Source: Flavobacteriaceae bacterium MAR_2009_75 (lineage in GTDB: Bacteria > Bacteroidota > Bacteroidia > Flavobacteriales > Flavobacteriaceae). Taken from it: a stretch of DNA of 64,000 bases. The stretch covers positions 1,239,501 through 1,303,500 of the forward strand of contig PHTZ01000001.1 of assembly GCA_002813285.1 (NCBI GenBank), in the 5' to 3' direction. Shown here in pieces: positions 18,307 through 26,040 of the stretch. Numbering within the stretch: the stretch's first letter is position 1; every line of letters begins with the position of its first letter. The position numbers and the translations under genes were made by a program. The notes beneath the pieces are model-generated. The model saw nothing but the letters and a program-made list of their open reading frames with translations, was not told the DNA's origin and did not search any database.

Positions 18307-18334
18307 AAAGAGGGCTTTCGCCCTCTTTTTTTTT
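18307..18334 (+). terminator. Terminator after the 40-residue ORF
   Basis: AGAGGGC (18309-18315), loop TTTC, GCCCTCT (18320-18326), then eight more T residues to 18334. A textbook intrinsic terminator on the plus strand. Confidence 0.92.
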
Positions 18335-18482
18335 CACTATTCAGCACAGTTTTTCTCCACCACGGTCAACTTTTAGATACTGCACTATAGAGCCTTGGCC
18401 ATAAGAATCAACGCATCCCTTAAGCCAACATGGTAGCCTAATATAACTTATAATTGAGAAATGAAATTGACGGTTTCTATTT

Positions 18483-18599
18483 TTACTCCGACCTTTTTCT
18501 TTCATCCCTCTTTGCCCTTTTGGCCGCCTTTTTTTCTTTGGGTGTGCTAGAGGCCTCGGTTTTGCCTGATTTTTTCTTTCCTTCTTTTTCTTTAGACAT
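18483..18599 (-). CDS. Small lysine-rich protein, 38 residues
   Basis: ATG at 18599 opens a 38-residue frame beginning MSKEKEGKKKSGKTEASST and ending in AKRDERKRSE. It is almost entirely charged (Lys, Glu, Arg) and surely disordered or nucleic-acid bound. It starts 24 bases after the stop of the carboxyethylornithine-synthase-like gene on the same strand, so the two may form an operon. I recall similar short Lys-rich proteins in flavobacterial genomes annotated as hypothetical, but no function. Low complexity makes a chance frame possible. Confidence 0.45.
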   Translation of the reverse strand: MSKEKEGKKKSGKTEASSTPKEKKAAKRAKRDERKRSE

Positions 18600-18623
18600 T
18601 GTGATCGTTTTTAGTTTATATTT

Positions 18624-19775
18624 TTATAATTGAATAGATACTTCATGCGGATAGTCCCTGTTACGTTTCTGGAAGCTGAGAATAGTATTTTTTACGATGA
18701 TGCCATTATCGATATTTATAGCATTTGCAATGGTTTTGTTTTCGTTCCAACTTTCACGCCCGTAAATGACAGATGGCAGGTGCACAATTAATGCTGCGGA
18801 GATAGATCTGGAAGCACTTTCCCAAAAATAACTTGGTGTATGGTCTACCGCATAATAATCAATTTTGTCAATGGCTATGATCGGGTTTTTAAAAGTTGTA
18901 GGTTTAGCAAAATAAAACCCCATACCTTCATCACAACTCACATCTATTATTAAAGTATCAGGTTTAAGCATGGACTTTTCATCAGCTTTAACATAGTCAA
19001 TAGGGTTGTCGGTATCTTGATAGGTTCCATTGATTATTATGTCAGATTCATGTATCAAATCCAATAGCGGTCGCTCTGAACCATCATGTTCAATAACAAT
19101 CAATCGAGGCTCACTTTTGTTTCCTTTTCTAATTCTAGTATAATGCACATCTAACACCTCTTCCCTTACTTCGTGGTCCGGTCTTTGAATGCAGATAGTA
19201 ATATCTCTAAAGCCATGGGCCTTTAAGGCATAAATGGCACCTCGACTTACTGCACCAAAACTAAAAATGATCACTTTTCGCTGGTTTCCATAGTGACCAT
19301 CTATTCCTTTTAATTGAAGTGCGTGTATGACTGCGCAATATCCGGCCATTTCATTATTCTTATAAAAAGTATGTCTTCCCATTTGACCACTGGGAGTCCA
19401 CACATACATATCTTCAAAAGCAATCAAAGTCAATTTTTTATCAATAGCTGCTTGTGTGATGTCAATTTGTTGCGCACAATGAGGATAACCCCATATAACA
19501 CCACCTTCTTTCAGCTCTTGTAAATCTGATAAAATAGGTTTTGCAATAATTACAGAACCAATGTCAGATAAGATTTCACTACGAGTGGCTATCCCACCGC
19601 TTAATTCGATAATTTCTTTATTTGAGACATTAAAACGCTCTCCATAACCTTTCTCAAAAATAAGTTGTTTACGAATGTGCCCTGGAAGTCTTTTCAGATG
19701 TTCTGGATGGATAGGCACTCGCTTTTCATCTTCTTTTTTTGAAGTTCCAATAACACCCATTTTCATCAAACCCAT
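18624..19775 (-). CDS. N5-(carboxyethyl)ornithine synthase-like opine dehydrogenase (AlaDH/PNT family)
   Basis: This 383-residue protein has the alanine dehydrogenase/transhydrogenase N-domain (KEDEKRVPIHPEHLKRLPGH) and a Rossmann domain (KVIIFSFGAVSRGAIYALKA). Several blocks match lactococcal/clostridial carboxyethylornithine synthase better than alanine dehydrogenase: GRHTFYKNNEMAGYCAVIHA, IIDVSCDEGMGF and YAVDHTPSYFWESASRSIS. That enzyme reductively joins pyruvate to the side-chain amine of ornithine or lysine using NADPH. The nucleotide loop reads GAVSRG rather than a standard GxGxxG, so cofactor preference is uncertain. ATGs at residues 1, 4 and 6 are all possible starts. No amino-acid biosynthesis gene is adjacent. 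Confidence 0.75.
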   Translation of the reverse strand: MGLMKMGVIGTSKKEDEKRVPIHPEHLKRLPGHIRKQLIFEKGYGERFNVSNKEIIELSGGIATRSEILSDIGSVIIAKPILSDLQELKEGGVIWGYPHCAQQIDITQAAIDKKLTLIAFEDMYVWTPSGQMGRHTFYKNNEMAGYCAVIHALQLKGIDGHYGNQRKVIIFSFGAVSRGAIYALKAHGFRDITICIQRPDHEVREEVLDVHYTRIRKGNKSEPRLIVIEHDGSERPLLDLIHESDIIINGTYQDTDNPIDYVKADEKSMLKPDTLIIDVSCDEGMGFYFAKPTTFKNPIIAIDKIDYYAVDHTPSYFWESASRSISAALIVHLPSVIYGRESWNENKTIANAINIDNGIIVKNTILSFQKRNRDYPHEVSIQL

Positions 19776-19994
19776 ATTTTTGAAATTTAAACGAATTACA
19801 GCGTAATTACATAAGCAAAGCGTAAAATCAAAATCATCATTAGACCGTTAACCCTCAAGTAATCAGACATGAAATTACAGAGAGCGTTTCATGAATCAAA
19901 AGAAGACTTTGCAACAGAAAATATGAACAATTTGCTAAGATGGGCGAAGAGTTGACACCAGATACACCACCATATCTTAAGGTTGTCAAGCCTA
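19776..19994. other. Spacer with a coding-like, frame-shifted stretch on the plus strand
   Basis: ATG at 19869 opens 28 codons (MKLQRAFHESKEDFATEN...). From about 19916 a second plus-strand frame reads KYEQFAKMGEELTPDTPPYL and then KVVKPIN, up to the MscS stop codon. Together they look like one small protein broken by a frameshift, with its end lost. I do not recognise the family. It may also be chance. Confidence 0.25.
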
Positions 19995-20846
19995 TTAATT
20001 GTTATCTTTTTCGCTGCTTTTGGACTTAAAATGCAAATCCATTTGAGGAAACGCAATTACTATATTGTTTTCAGTAAATTTTTTGTTTATTATTCTTCGA
20101 ATATCACTTTTCATTTTTCCAATTCTAAAAATATTTGCACTAAAGAATAAAAGCTTAAAATCTAATGATGAGCTGCCAAAATTTAACAATCGAGCTTCGA
20201 TTGATTTCTTGTTGTGTATTTCGGAATGTTCAAACGCACTTTCCTCTAAAGTTTTAATCACAAGGTCAACATCACTGTCATAAGCTACGCCAATATCAAT
20301 TTTAAAACGAGTTTGATGCGATTGATGGCTCCAATTAATTACTTTACTGGTAGTTATCAAAGAATTTGGAATGATAATAGAAATATCATCCCTGTTCATG
20401 GCTTTAGAAGTCCTTAGACCTATACTTTCAATTATTACGACATCACTATCAATTTCTAAAACATCTCCCACTTCTATAGATCGTTCCGAAAGTAAAATGA
20501 TGCCCGAGATTACGTCATTGAACGTCTGTTGCAAGCCCAAACCGATACCCACCAATAATGCCGCCGAACCTGCCAATAATAGAGTAACCTTAATCCCAAT
20601 AGACTCTAAGACTAATGCAATGGCCAGTACCCAAACTACATATTTAATAATCTTTAATAGGGCGTAGGCACTTCCGGTATCAATTTTACTGAATTTATTT
20701 TTTCGGAAAAACGCTTTCTTAATAACCCACAGTATGGCTTTAGTAACCATTATGATAAGTAAAATACTGACTACTTGAACAACTTTTAGTATATAGGAAC
20801 CAAAAGTGATGATTTCAAATTCCAAAATTTGATTTAATTTTTCCAT
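19995..20846 (-). CDS. Small-conductance mechanosensitive channel (MscS family)
   Basis: This 283-residue protein has three N-terminal membrane helices. The pore helix has the MscS pattern of small residues, AGSAALLVGIGLGLQQTFND, at about residues 90-110. The beta domain follows (IEVGDVLEIDSDVVIIESIG, IIIPNSLITTSKVINWS) and then an alpha/beta vestibule. These channels open on membrane stretch to release solutes after osmotic downshock. The length matches E. coli MscS (286). It is a single-gene unit. Confidence 0.93.
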   Translation of the reverse strand: MEKLNQILEFEIITFGSYILKVVQVVSILLIIMVTKAILWVIKKAFFRKNKFSKIDTGSAYALLKIIKYVVWVLAIALVLESIGIKVTLLLAGSAALLVGIGLGLQQTFNDVISGIILLSERSIEVGDVLEIDSDVVIIESIGLRTSKAMNRDDISIIIPNSLITTSKVINWSHQSHQTRFKIDIGVAYDSDVDLVIKTLEESAFEHSEIHNKKSIEARLLNFGSSSLDFKLLFFSANIFRIGKMKSDIRRIINKKFTENNIVIAFPQMDLHFKSKSSEKDNN

Positions 20847-21118
20847 TCTTATTTAAGCTTGTATAAAGCAAATACTATAACAGATATTATTTGAAACAGT
20901 TTGGAGCTATTTACTAGTATGTATTGCCAGTATACATCGGATGAATTTAAATGTAAACCAGAATTGGAATTCATATTTAGATACCCAATAAAAATCATTC
21001 AATGTTAAATTGGGTCTTAAGTGCAGCTAATTTTAGGCTAGAAAATTGATATAATGAATTTAAATTTCTTGTGCTACTCCCATAGATATGCTTGTAAAGC
21101 ATGCATTTAAATTGATAA
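20847..21118. other. Spacer with no clear gene
   Basis: AT-rich sequence between MscS and the terminator at 21119. Open frames here are short and without ribosome site or recognisable content. I see nothing else. Confidence 0.4.
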
Positions 21119-21153
21119 AAAAAGAGCAGTAATTTGTAGTTACTGCTCTTTTT
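21119..21153 (-). terminator. Bidirectional-looking terminator
   Basis: AAAAAGAGCAGTAA (21119-21132) pairs perfectly with TTACTGCTCTTTTT (21140-21153) across a 7-base loop. A/T runs on both ends allow function on either strand. It lies 71 bases past the stop of the minus-strand 55-residue ORF, which it would end. Confidence 0.8.
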
Positions 21154-21224
21154 CCAGCTTGCAAAAGAATCTGAAAGCACTAACCATCATTAGATTATCT
21201 CTTTTAGAGTATGGTTTCGAACGC

Positions 21225-21392
21225 TTACTTGCCAGTAAAATTTTTAGATTTGGTGTAAGTGGGCTCATAAATCTTTGAGTGAATACCTTCTTCTGTCGTA
21301 AGCGAATTACCGTTATCATAAAACGGCCTAAGAAAAATTTTCAATTTTTCAAGAATTTCGTACAGCACATGTTTCTTTTTCATTAAATCCAT
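21225..21392 (-). CDS. Small hypothetical protein, 55 residues
   Basis: The frame from ATG 21392 to TAA 21225 starts MDLMKKKHVLYEILEKLKIF and continues LRPFYDNGNSLTTEEGIHSK. It has a plausible amphipathic helix and then a polar region; no signal peptide. AAAAAGATAG precedes the ATG, an A-rich start region normal in Bacteroidota. A strong terminator follows downstream, which supports a real transcription unit. I do not recognise it. Confidence 0.45.
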   Translation of the reverse strand: MDLMKKKHVLYEILEKLKIFLRPFYDNGNSLTTEEGIHSKIYEPTYTKSKNFTGK

Positions 21393-21940
21393 ATCTATCT
21401 TTTTATCTAGAGGGCTCTAGAATTAAAAATTTCCCTAGCCAAAGGTGCAATAGAAACACTGAAAATTTGTTACATAACCAATTGTTAAAGTTACAGATTT
21501 CTCAGGTTTTGCCTCTCTCCCTTTGACAGAATGAGAAGTAATACAAGATTACTTATTTGATCAACCCTTTGAGAAATTGCGTGGCCTAACGTATTGCTAG
21601 TTATTCAATTTTTAGATACCCGGTGCGGAACCGTTAAAAATTATAATATACCTCAAATTCAGTTGTGGGTATCTTTGTGCCAATAGTTTAAGAGGAGTGG
21701 TGTTTCTAGCAAATTATCGTATATTACTAAGAACGCTATTTGAAGGGCGAAGGTCAGAACAATAATCTTTTTAGTAAGCTGATTCTCTATTTTTATTCTG
21801 CATTGCCTCTTATATGTACCTCGTGCAAGGCACTACATAGTTGCCTAGTTTCTTATTTGATATAAAGAAAGAGTTATGTGAATCAAATTTTAACAGTTTC
21901 ATCGACTCATTTGTTTAAGAACAACTCATTCAAAATCTCA
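21393..21940. other. Long spacer upstream of the AraC gene
   Basis: No credible gene on either strand in 548 bases. TATCTTTG at 21670-21677 fits the -7 box, but no TTG stands at the expected distance. If active it would give the AraC gene a leader of more than 250 bases, or drive an unseen small RNA. Confidence 0.4.
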
Positions 21941-22501
21941 ATGCTCTTATATATAAAATACATGGTTAGTATGCGCTGCAAGATGGTGGTTAAACAAGAA
22001 CTGCAAAAACTTGGTCTTCATTATGTCAACGTAGACCTTGGAACTATCGAGATCTTGGAAAACATCACAGATCTTCAACGAGAACATCTACGTAACAACC
22101 TGAAGGCCTACGGTCTGATATTACTAGGTGATAAGCGGAAAATCATGATTGAAAAAATCAAGGCCGTGATTATTGAAATGGTCCATTATTCAGATGAATT
22201 ACCCAAAGTGAACTACTCGGATTACATCGCCGAAAAATTGGGTTATGACTATACGTATTTGGCCAATACATTTTCCGAGGTAAAAGGAATCACTATTCAG
22301 CAGTTCATCATTATAAACAAAATAGAACGGGTAAAAGAACTCTTACTATACAATGAATTAAATCTCACGGAAATATCATTTAAGCTAAATTATAGTAGCG
22401 TCGCACACTTATCGAATCAGTTTAAAAAAATTACGGGGCTCACTCCATCATATTATAAAAAACTGAAAAAGAAGCGCTTTGGAAATTTAGAGGATTTGTA
22501 A
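21941..22501 (+). CDS. AraC-family transcriptional regulator (short type)
   Basis: From ATG 21941 the protein has 186 residues and begins MLLYIKYMVSMRCKMVVKQE. This N-terminal segment is known from short flavobacterial AraC regulators and resembles a small ACT-like or ferredoxin-like fold. The C-terminal AraC DNA-binding domain has two helix-turn-helices (DYIAEKLGYDYTYLANTFSE, and LTEISFKLNYSSVAHLSNQF, then KITGLTPSYYKK). A GTG at 21878 would add 21 residues not expected in the family. It lies upstream of a cupin and an SPFH gene on the same strand. Its ligand is unknown. Confidence 0.88.
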   Translation: MLLYIKYMVSMRCKMVVKQELQKLGLHYVNVDLGTIEILENITDLQREHLRNNLKAYGLILLGDKRKIMIEKIKAVIIEMVHYSDELPKVNYSDYIAEKLGYDYTYLANTFSEVKGITIQQFIIINKIERVKELLLYNELNLTEISFKLNYSSVAHLSNQFKKITGLTPSYYKKLKKKRFGNLEDL

Positions 22502-22519
22502 TCTATAATTATAATCTTC

Positions 22520-22660
22520 TCATAAGAATATTTCAGTGAGACTCGAAAGTTTTTTTATATGTTTATCAACAGATGTGGGAATACTATAACTCTCCATCTT
22601 TCCTATGTAATACATTATCCGTGAAATACCATCAACTTTGACTTTAGCTTTCCTGGACAT
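22520..22660 (-). CDS. Possible small protein, 46 residues
   Basis: ATG 22660 to TGA 22520 encodes MSRKAKVKVDGISRIMYYIG, then KMESYSIPTSVDKHIKKLSS and a short end. The residue mix is protein-like, and the frame fills the space between the AraC and cupin genes on the opposite strand. There is no strong ribosome site or terminator. No family recognised; it could be a remnant or chance. Confidence 0.3.
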   Translation of the reverse strand: MSRKAKVKVDGISRIMYYIGKMESYSIPTSVDKHIKKLSSLTEIFL

Positions 22661-22701
22661 TATAAAATGTCTTGAAACACTCCATCCTTGAAAATTTAGA
22701 A

Positions 22702-23040
22702 ATGGAAAATACAGAAGTTGAAAACTCAAAAGCTTTTATAGTCGTAGAAATCATCGAATATGTCCCTAATGCGGTGGTCATAAAAACTATTATAAAAAAA
22801 ACGACTGGTAACGTAACTGCCGTTTCCGTTGATACGGGCGAGAATATAACTGAAAAAATATCGCCTTTCGATAGGTTTATCCAGATTATTGAAGGACGTG
22901 CAGAAATCGTTATCGACAACAATTCGCAGACTTTGGAAACGGGTCAGTCCATTATCATTCCGGCAAATTCGCAAAATACCATCAAGGCCAATGAACGCTT
23001 CAAAATGATTTCAACCATTATTAAAAGTGGTTATGAATAG
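22702..23040 (+). CDS. Cupin-domain protein
   Basis: This 112-residue single-cupin protein starts at ATG 22702 (MENTEVENSKAFIVVEIIEY). A TTG start at 22672 is less likely. Cupin strands are visible in SPFDRFIQIIEGRAEIVID and QTLETGQSIIIPANSQNTIK. The metal-binding histidines of the first cupin motif (HxH) are absent: the segment reads ISPFDRFIQI. It is therefore unlikely to be a metal enzyme and is better seen as a small binding or sensing protein. Similar cupins of about 110 residues are common in Bacteroidota and uncharacterised. It sits between the AraC regulator and the SPFH protein on the same strand. Confidence 0.8.
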   Translation: MENTEVENSKAFIVVEIIEYVPNAVVIKTIIKKTTGNVTAVSVDTGENITEKISPFDRFIQIIEGRAEIVIDNNSQTLETGQSIIIPANSQNTIKANERFKMISTIIKSGYE

Positions 23041-23130
23041 TCTCATTAGTAAAAGACAAAATGAAGTAATAACGATAAGGGGAGCATCACTATTAATAGA
23101 ACTAACAGCATTAATTTAAAATAAAATATT

Positions 23131-23946
23131 ATGGACAAATTACCCAAAATTGCGATACCAGCGATAATCGCAATTATTTTACTGGTTATATTAATTACAA
23201 AATCTGCCGTAACAATAGATTCGGGACAAGCCGGCGTGCTATACAAAACTTTTAGTGGGGGCGTTGTGACCGACGAGCTACCTATGGACGAGGGTTTTCA
23301 CATTATAGCACCCTGGAACAAGGTTTTTATATATGAGGTTAGACAACAGGAGGTTTTTGAAAAAATGCAGGTTCTTTCTTCCAACGGATTGGAAATTAAA
23401 CTGGACGCCTCTGCTTGGTTCGAACCAAAGCGGGAATTTCTAGGAAAGCTACACCAAGAAAAAGGGTCGGAATACATTCAACGGGTACTATTGCCTACAA
23501 TACGATCAGCGGCAAGAAGTGTTGTGGGCCGGTATACCCCTGAGCAATTGTATTCGAGTAAGCGAGATGCGATTCAGGCCGAGATTTATGAAGAAACCAA
23601 AAAAATTGTTGACGGGCAGTATATTCAGCTCAATGAAATATTGGTAAGAGACGTCACTTTGCCAGGTACTATCAAGGAAGCTATCGAGCGTAAGCTAAAA
23701 CAAGAGCAAGAGTCCTTAGAATACGAGTTTCGTTTGGTCACAGCCAAAAAGGAAGCCGAAAAAGTAACCATTGAAGCACGAGGAAAGGCGAATGCGAATA
23801 GAATTTTGAGTGCCTCTTTGACCGATAAGATTTTACAGGACAAGGGTATCGATGCAACATTGAAACTGGCGAAGTCGCCTAACTCAAAAGTAGTTATAGT
23901 TGGTGGCGGCGATTCTGGATTGCCCTTGATATTGGGTAACAATTGA
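23131..23946 (+). CDS. Prohibitin-like SPFH/Band 7 membrane protein
   Basis: This 271-residue protein has an N-terminal membrane anchor (IAIPAIIAIILLVILI). The SPFH domain follows (SGQAGVLYKTFSGGVVTDEL, GFHIIAPWNKVFIYEVRQQE, RDVTLPGTIKEAIERKLKQE). A helical region (LEYEFRLVTAKKEAEKVTIE) of the type that drives ring assembly comes next. Prohibitins form large ring complexes on the inner membrane, often regulating FtsH-like proteases. No protease gene is adjacent. Length is normal for the family. Confidence 0.92.
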   Translation: MDKLPKIAIPAIIAIILLVILITKSAVTIDSGQAGVLYKTFSGGVVTDELPMDEGFHIIAPWNKVFIYEVRQQEVFEKMQVLSSNGLEIKLDASAWFEPKREFLGKLHQEKGSEYIQRVLLPTIRSAARSVVGRYTPEQLYSSKRDAIQAEIYEETKKIVDGQYIQLNEILVRDVTLPGTIKEAIERKLKQEQESLEYEFRLVTAKKEAEKVTIEARGKANANRILSASLTDKILQDKGIDATLKLAKSPNSKVVIVGGGDSGLPLILGNN

Positions 23947-24360
23947 TATTTTTACTTCGGCATGACGGGCAAAGATTAAAACAAACTAGACCAAAAGATG
24001 AGTTCATAATCACAAAATGAAAATTTCTTAAAATTCTTGAATACAGATAAAAATAAAAGGGCAAACAAACGACTTTAAAGTTATTCGAGTTCGGTGATAG
24101 ATAAACTGTCGCTTTTCCGAGATGACATAACAAGGGTCGAAGTTCATCTGGCAGATCAGTAAGTATAGTGAAGATGAGAAACATATGAGATGTTACTAAA
24201 CCATTTAGGGAACAATTAAGTTTAAGGGTAAGATTTTTTCGAATAAAGTCAACCTCTACTATTACAATCGATGAACTTTAGCTGCAGAAAGTATGTTTCC
24301 AGTCTGTAATTAATTTAGAAGCCTTCTTTCCATCATCACCAAAAATTTGGTTGTTAAGCC
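23947..24360. other. Spacer before the molybdenum hydroxylase operon
   Basis: No credible gene, repeat or tRNA in these 414 bases on either strand. The promoter of the next three genes must lie here, but I find no convincing TTG/TAnnTTTG pair. Confidence 0.4.
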
Positions 24361-24996
24361 ATGAATGAGAAAACTATGAAGACCTCTTTTCCACCTAACG
24401 AAATTCAAGTGTCGCTCAAAATAAATGACAAAAAACACTCCCTTACTCTAGATTCCAGAACTAGTTTGCTAGATGCTTTGCGAGAACATCTATATCTGAC
24501 GGGTACTAAAAAAGGGTGTGACCACGGGCAATGTGGTGCCTGTACCGTCATTATGGATGGCAAGAGACAGTTAGCCTGTCTCACTCTGGCAGCAACTTGC
24601 GAAGGAGCTAAGGTAACCACAATTGAAGGATTGGCGAAAAATAATGAATTACATCCCATGCAAGACGCCTTTGTTAGGCACGATGGATTCCAGTGTGGCT
24701 ATTGTACACCCGGCCAAATCTGTTCAGCTGTATCACTGCTGGAAGAGGCCAAAAACGGTGAGGCTAGCTATGTGACGGCGGACGTTAGAAATATTAGCGA
24801 AGAGTTAAAGCTTTCAGAAGAAGAGATAAGAGAACGTCTCTCTGGTAACATCTGCCGCTGCGGAGCCTACAATAATATCGTGCAAGCATTTAAAGAGGTA
24901 CACTCCGGAGATGATGAGATGCCAACTTGGAAATCGGCAACCGAAGAACAAATGAGACGTGCTAAGAAAAATTATCAGCTTCCCGAACATCAGTAA
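24361..24996 (+). CDS. Aldehyde oxidoreductase, 2Fe-2S subunit (PaoA/YagT-like, no Tat signal)
   Basis: This 211-residue protein has two [2Fe-2S] clusters. The plant-ferredoxin-type cluster is in KKGCDHGQCGACTVIMDG with a later Cys in RQLACLTLA. The second cluster is in FQCGYCTPGQICS and GNICRCGAYNNI. It passes electrons from the molybdenum centre to the FAD subunit. E. coli PaoA has a Tat leader of about 50 residues; here the domain begins almost at once, so the complex should be cytosolic. ATGs at 24361 and 24376 are possible starts. The next two genes complete the three-subunit enzyme. Confidence 0.92.
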   Translation: MNEKTMKTSFPPNEIQVSLKINDKKHSLTLDSRTSLLDALREHLYLTGTKKGCDHGQCGACTVIMDGKRQLACLTLAATCEGAKVTTIEGLAKNNELHPMQDAFVRHDGFQCGYCTPGQICSAVSLLEEAKNGEASYVTADVRNISEELKLSEEEIRERLSGNICRCGAYNNIVQAFKEVHSGDDEMPTWKSATEEQMRRAKKNYQLPEHQ

Positions 24997-25025
24997 TACG
25001 AACGCAATAGTTATAAAACTAACGT

Positions 25026-26012
25026 ATGAAACCATTTAAATATACAGCATCAACAAGCAAGGATGAAGCCGTAAAAGCTTTTACTAATAGTTCGCACTAT
25101 TTATCGGGCGGCACCAATTTGATAGATTTAATGAAGGAGCACGTGGAGCAACCCGACCAATTGATTCATGTAAAAAACTTGCAATTCAACAGCATCGGTG
25201 AAAATAGAGACGGCAGTTATTCAATAGGGGCTATGGTAAGCAATGCAGATACTGCCAATCACAAAGACATTCGTTTTAATTATCCGCTCCTATCAATGGC
25301 AATGCTTTCTGCAGCAACTCCACAGATACGGAACATGGCCACAAACGGAGGAAACTTATTACAACGAACACGATGTCCCTATTTTTTTGAAACGTCCATG
25401 CCTTGCAACAAACGCGAGCCTGGATCTGGCTGTGGTGCGCTAAATGGAATGAATGCCCAACACGCTATTTTCGGGTATAGTGACAAATGTATAGCCACCC
25501 ATCCATCGGACATGTGTGTGGCACTTGCGGCAATTGGTGCAACTGTGGAGGTGCAGCAAATTGATGGCAATTCTAGAACTATAGATTTCAAAGATTTTCA
25601 TCGCTTACCAGAAGATCGACCAGAAAAAGACACTACTCTTGAACCGGGGGAACTGATTACACAGATTCACTTGGCAAAACCTGAACTGTCAAATCACTAT
25701 GCGTATGTTAAAATTAGGGAGCGTTCAAGTTATGCCTTCGCTTTGGTATCGGTAGCGGCAGGTTTTCAAATCAAGAATGGAAAAATTTCACAAATCGGAT
25801 TGGCCATGGGTGGCGTTGCACACAAACCATGGAAACTCATCGGAGCAGAGGAGTATCTTCTAGGAAAAAAACCAACGAAGGCGAATTTTACTAAGGCGGC
25901 GGAACTAGCCATGAAAAGTGCCAAACCGTTCGAGGCTAACGAATATAAATTACCAATGGGCAAGAACGCTATTGTAAGAGCACTAATTCAAGCAAAGAGC
26001 ATAGGAAAATAA
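25026..26012 (+). CDS. Aldehyde oxidoreductase, FAD subunit with 4Fe-4S insert (PaoB/YagS-like)
   Basis: This 328-residue FAD-binding subunit of the molybdenum hydroxylase family has FAD contacts in HYLSGGTNLIDLMK and MATNGGNLLQRT. Residues about 115-160 carry the PaoB-specific insert. Cysteines in RCPYFFETSMPCNKREPGSG, in GCGALNG and in DKCIATHPSD can bind an extra [4Fe-4S] cluster. Ordinary xanthine dehydrogenase M subunits lack this set, which sets the complex apart as PaoABC-like. Gene spacing to both neighbours is under 30 bases. Confidence 0.92.
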   Translation: MKPFKYTASTSKDEAVKAFTNSSHYLSGGTNLIDLMKEHVEQPDQLIHVKNLQFNSIGENRDGSYSIGAMVSNADTANHKDIRFNYPLLSMAMLSAATPQIRNMATNGGNLLQRTRCPYFFETSMPCNKREPGSGCGALNGMNAQHAIFGYSDKCIATHPSDMCVALAAIGATVEVQQIDGNSRTIDFKDFHRLPEDRPEKDTTLEPGELITQIHLAKPELSNHYAYVKIRERSSYAFALVSVAAGFQIKNGKISQIGLAMGGVAHKPWKLIGAEEYLLGKKPTKANFTKAAELAMKSAKPFEANEYKLPMGKNAIVRALIQAKSIGK

Positions 26013-26040
26013 TCGTCATGCCACATGTCAAATTATCTTT

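Noticed and set aside
20995-21180. 61-codon minus-strand frame
   Set aside because: It spans the terminator palindrome, has a Phe/Leu/Ser-rich random look and no ribosome site.
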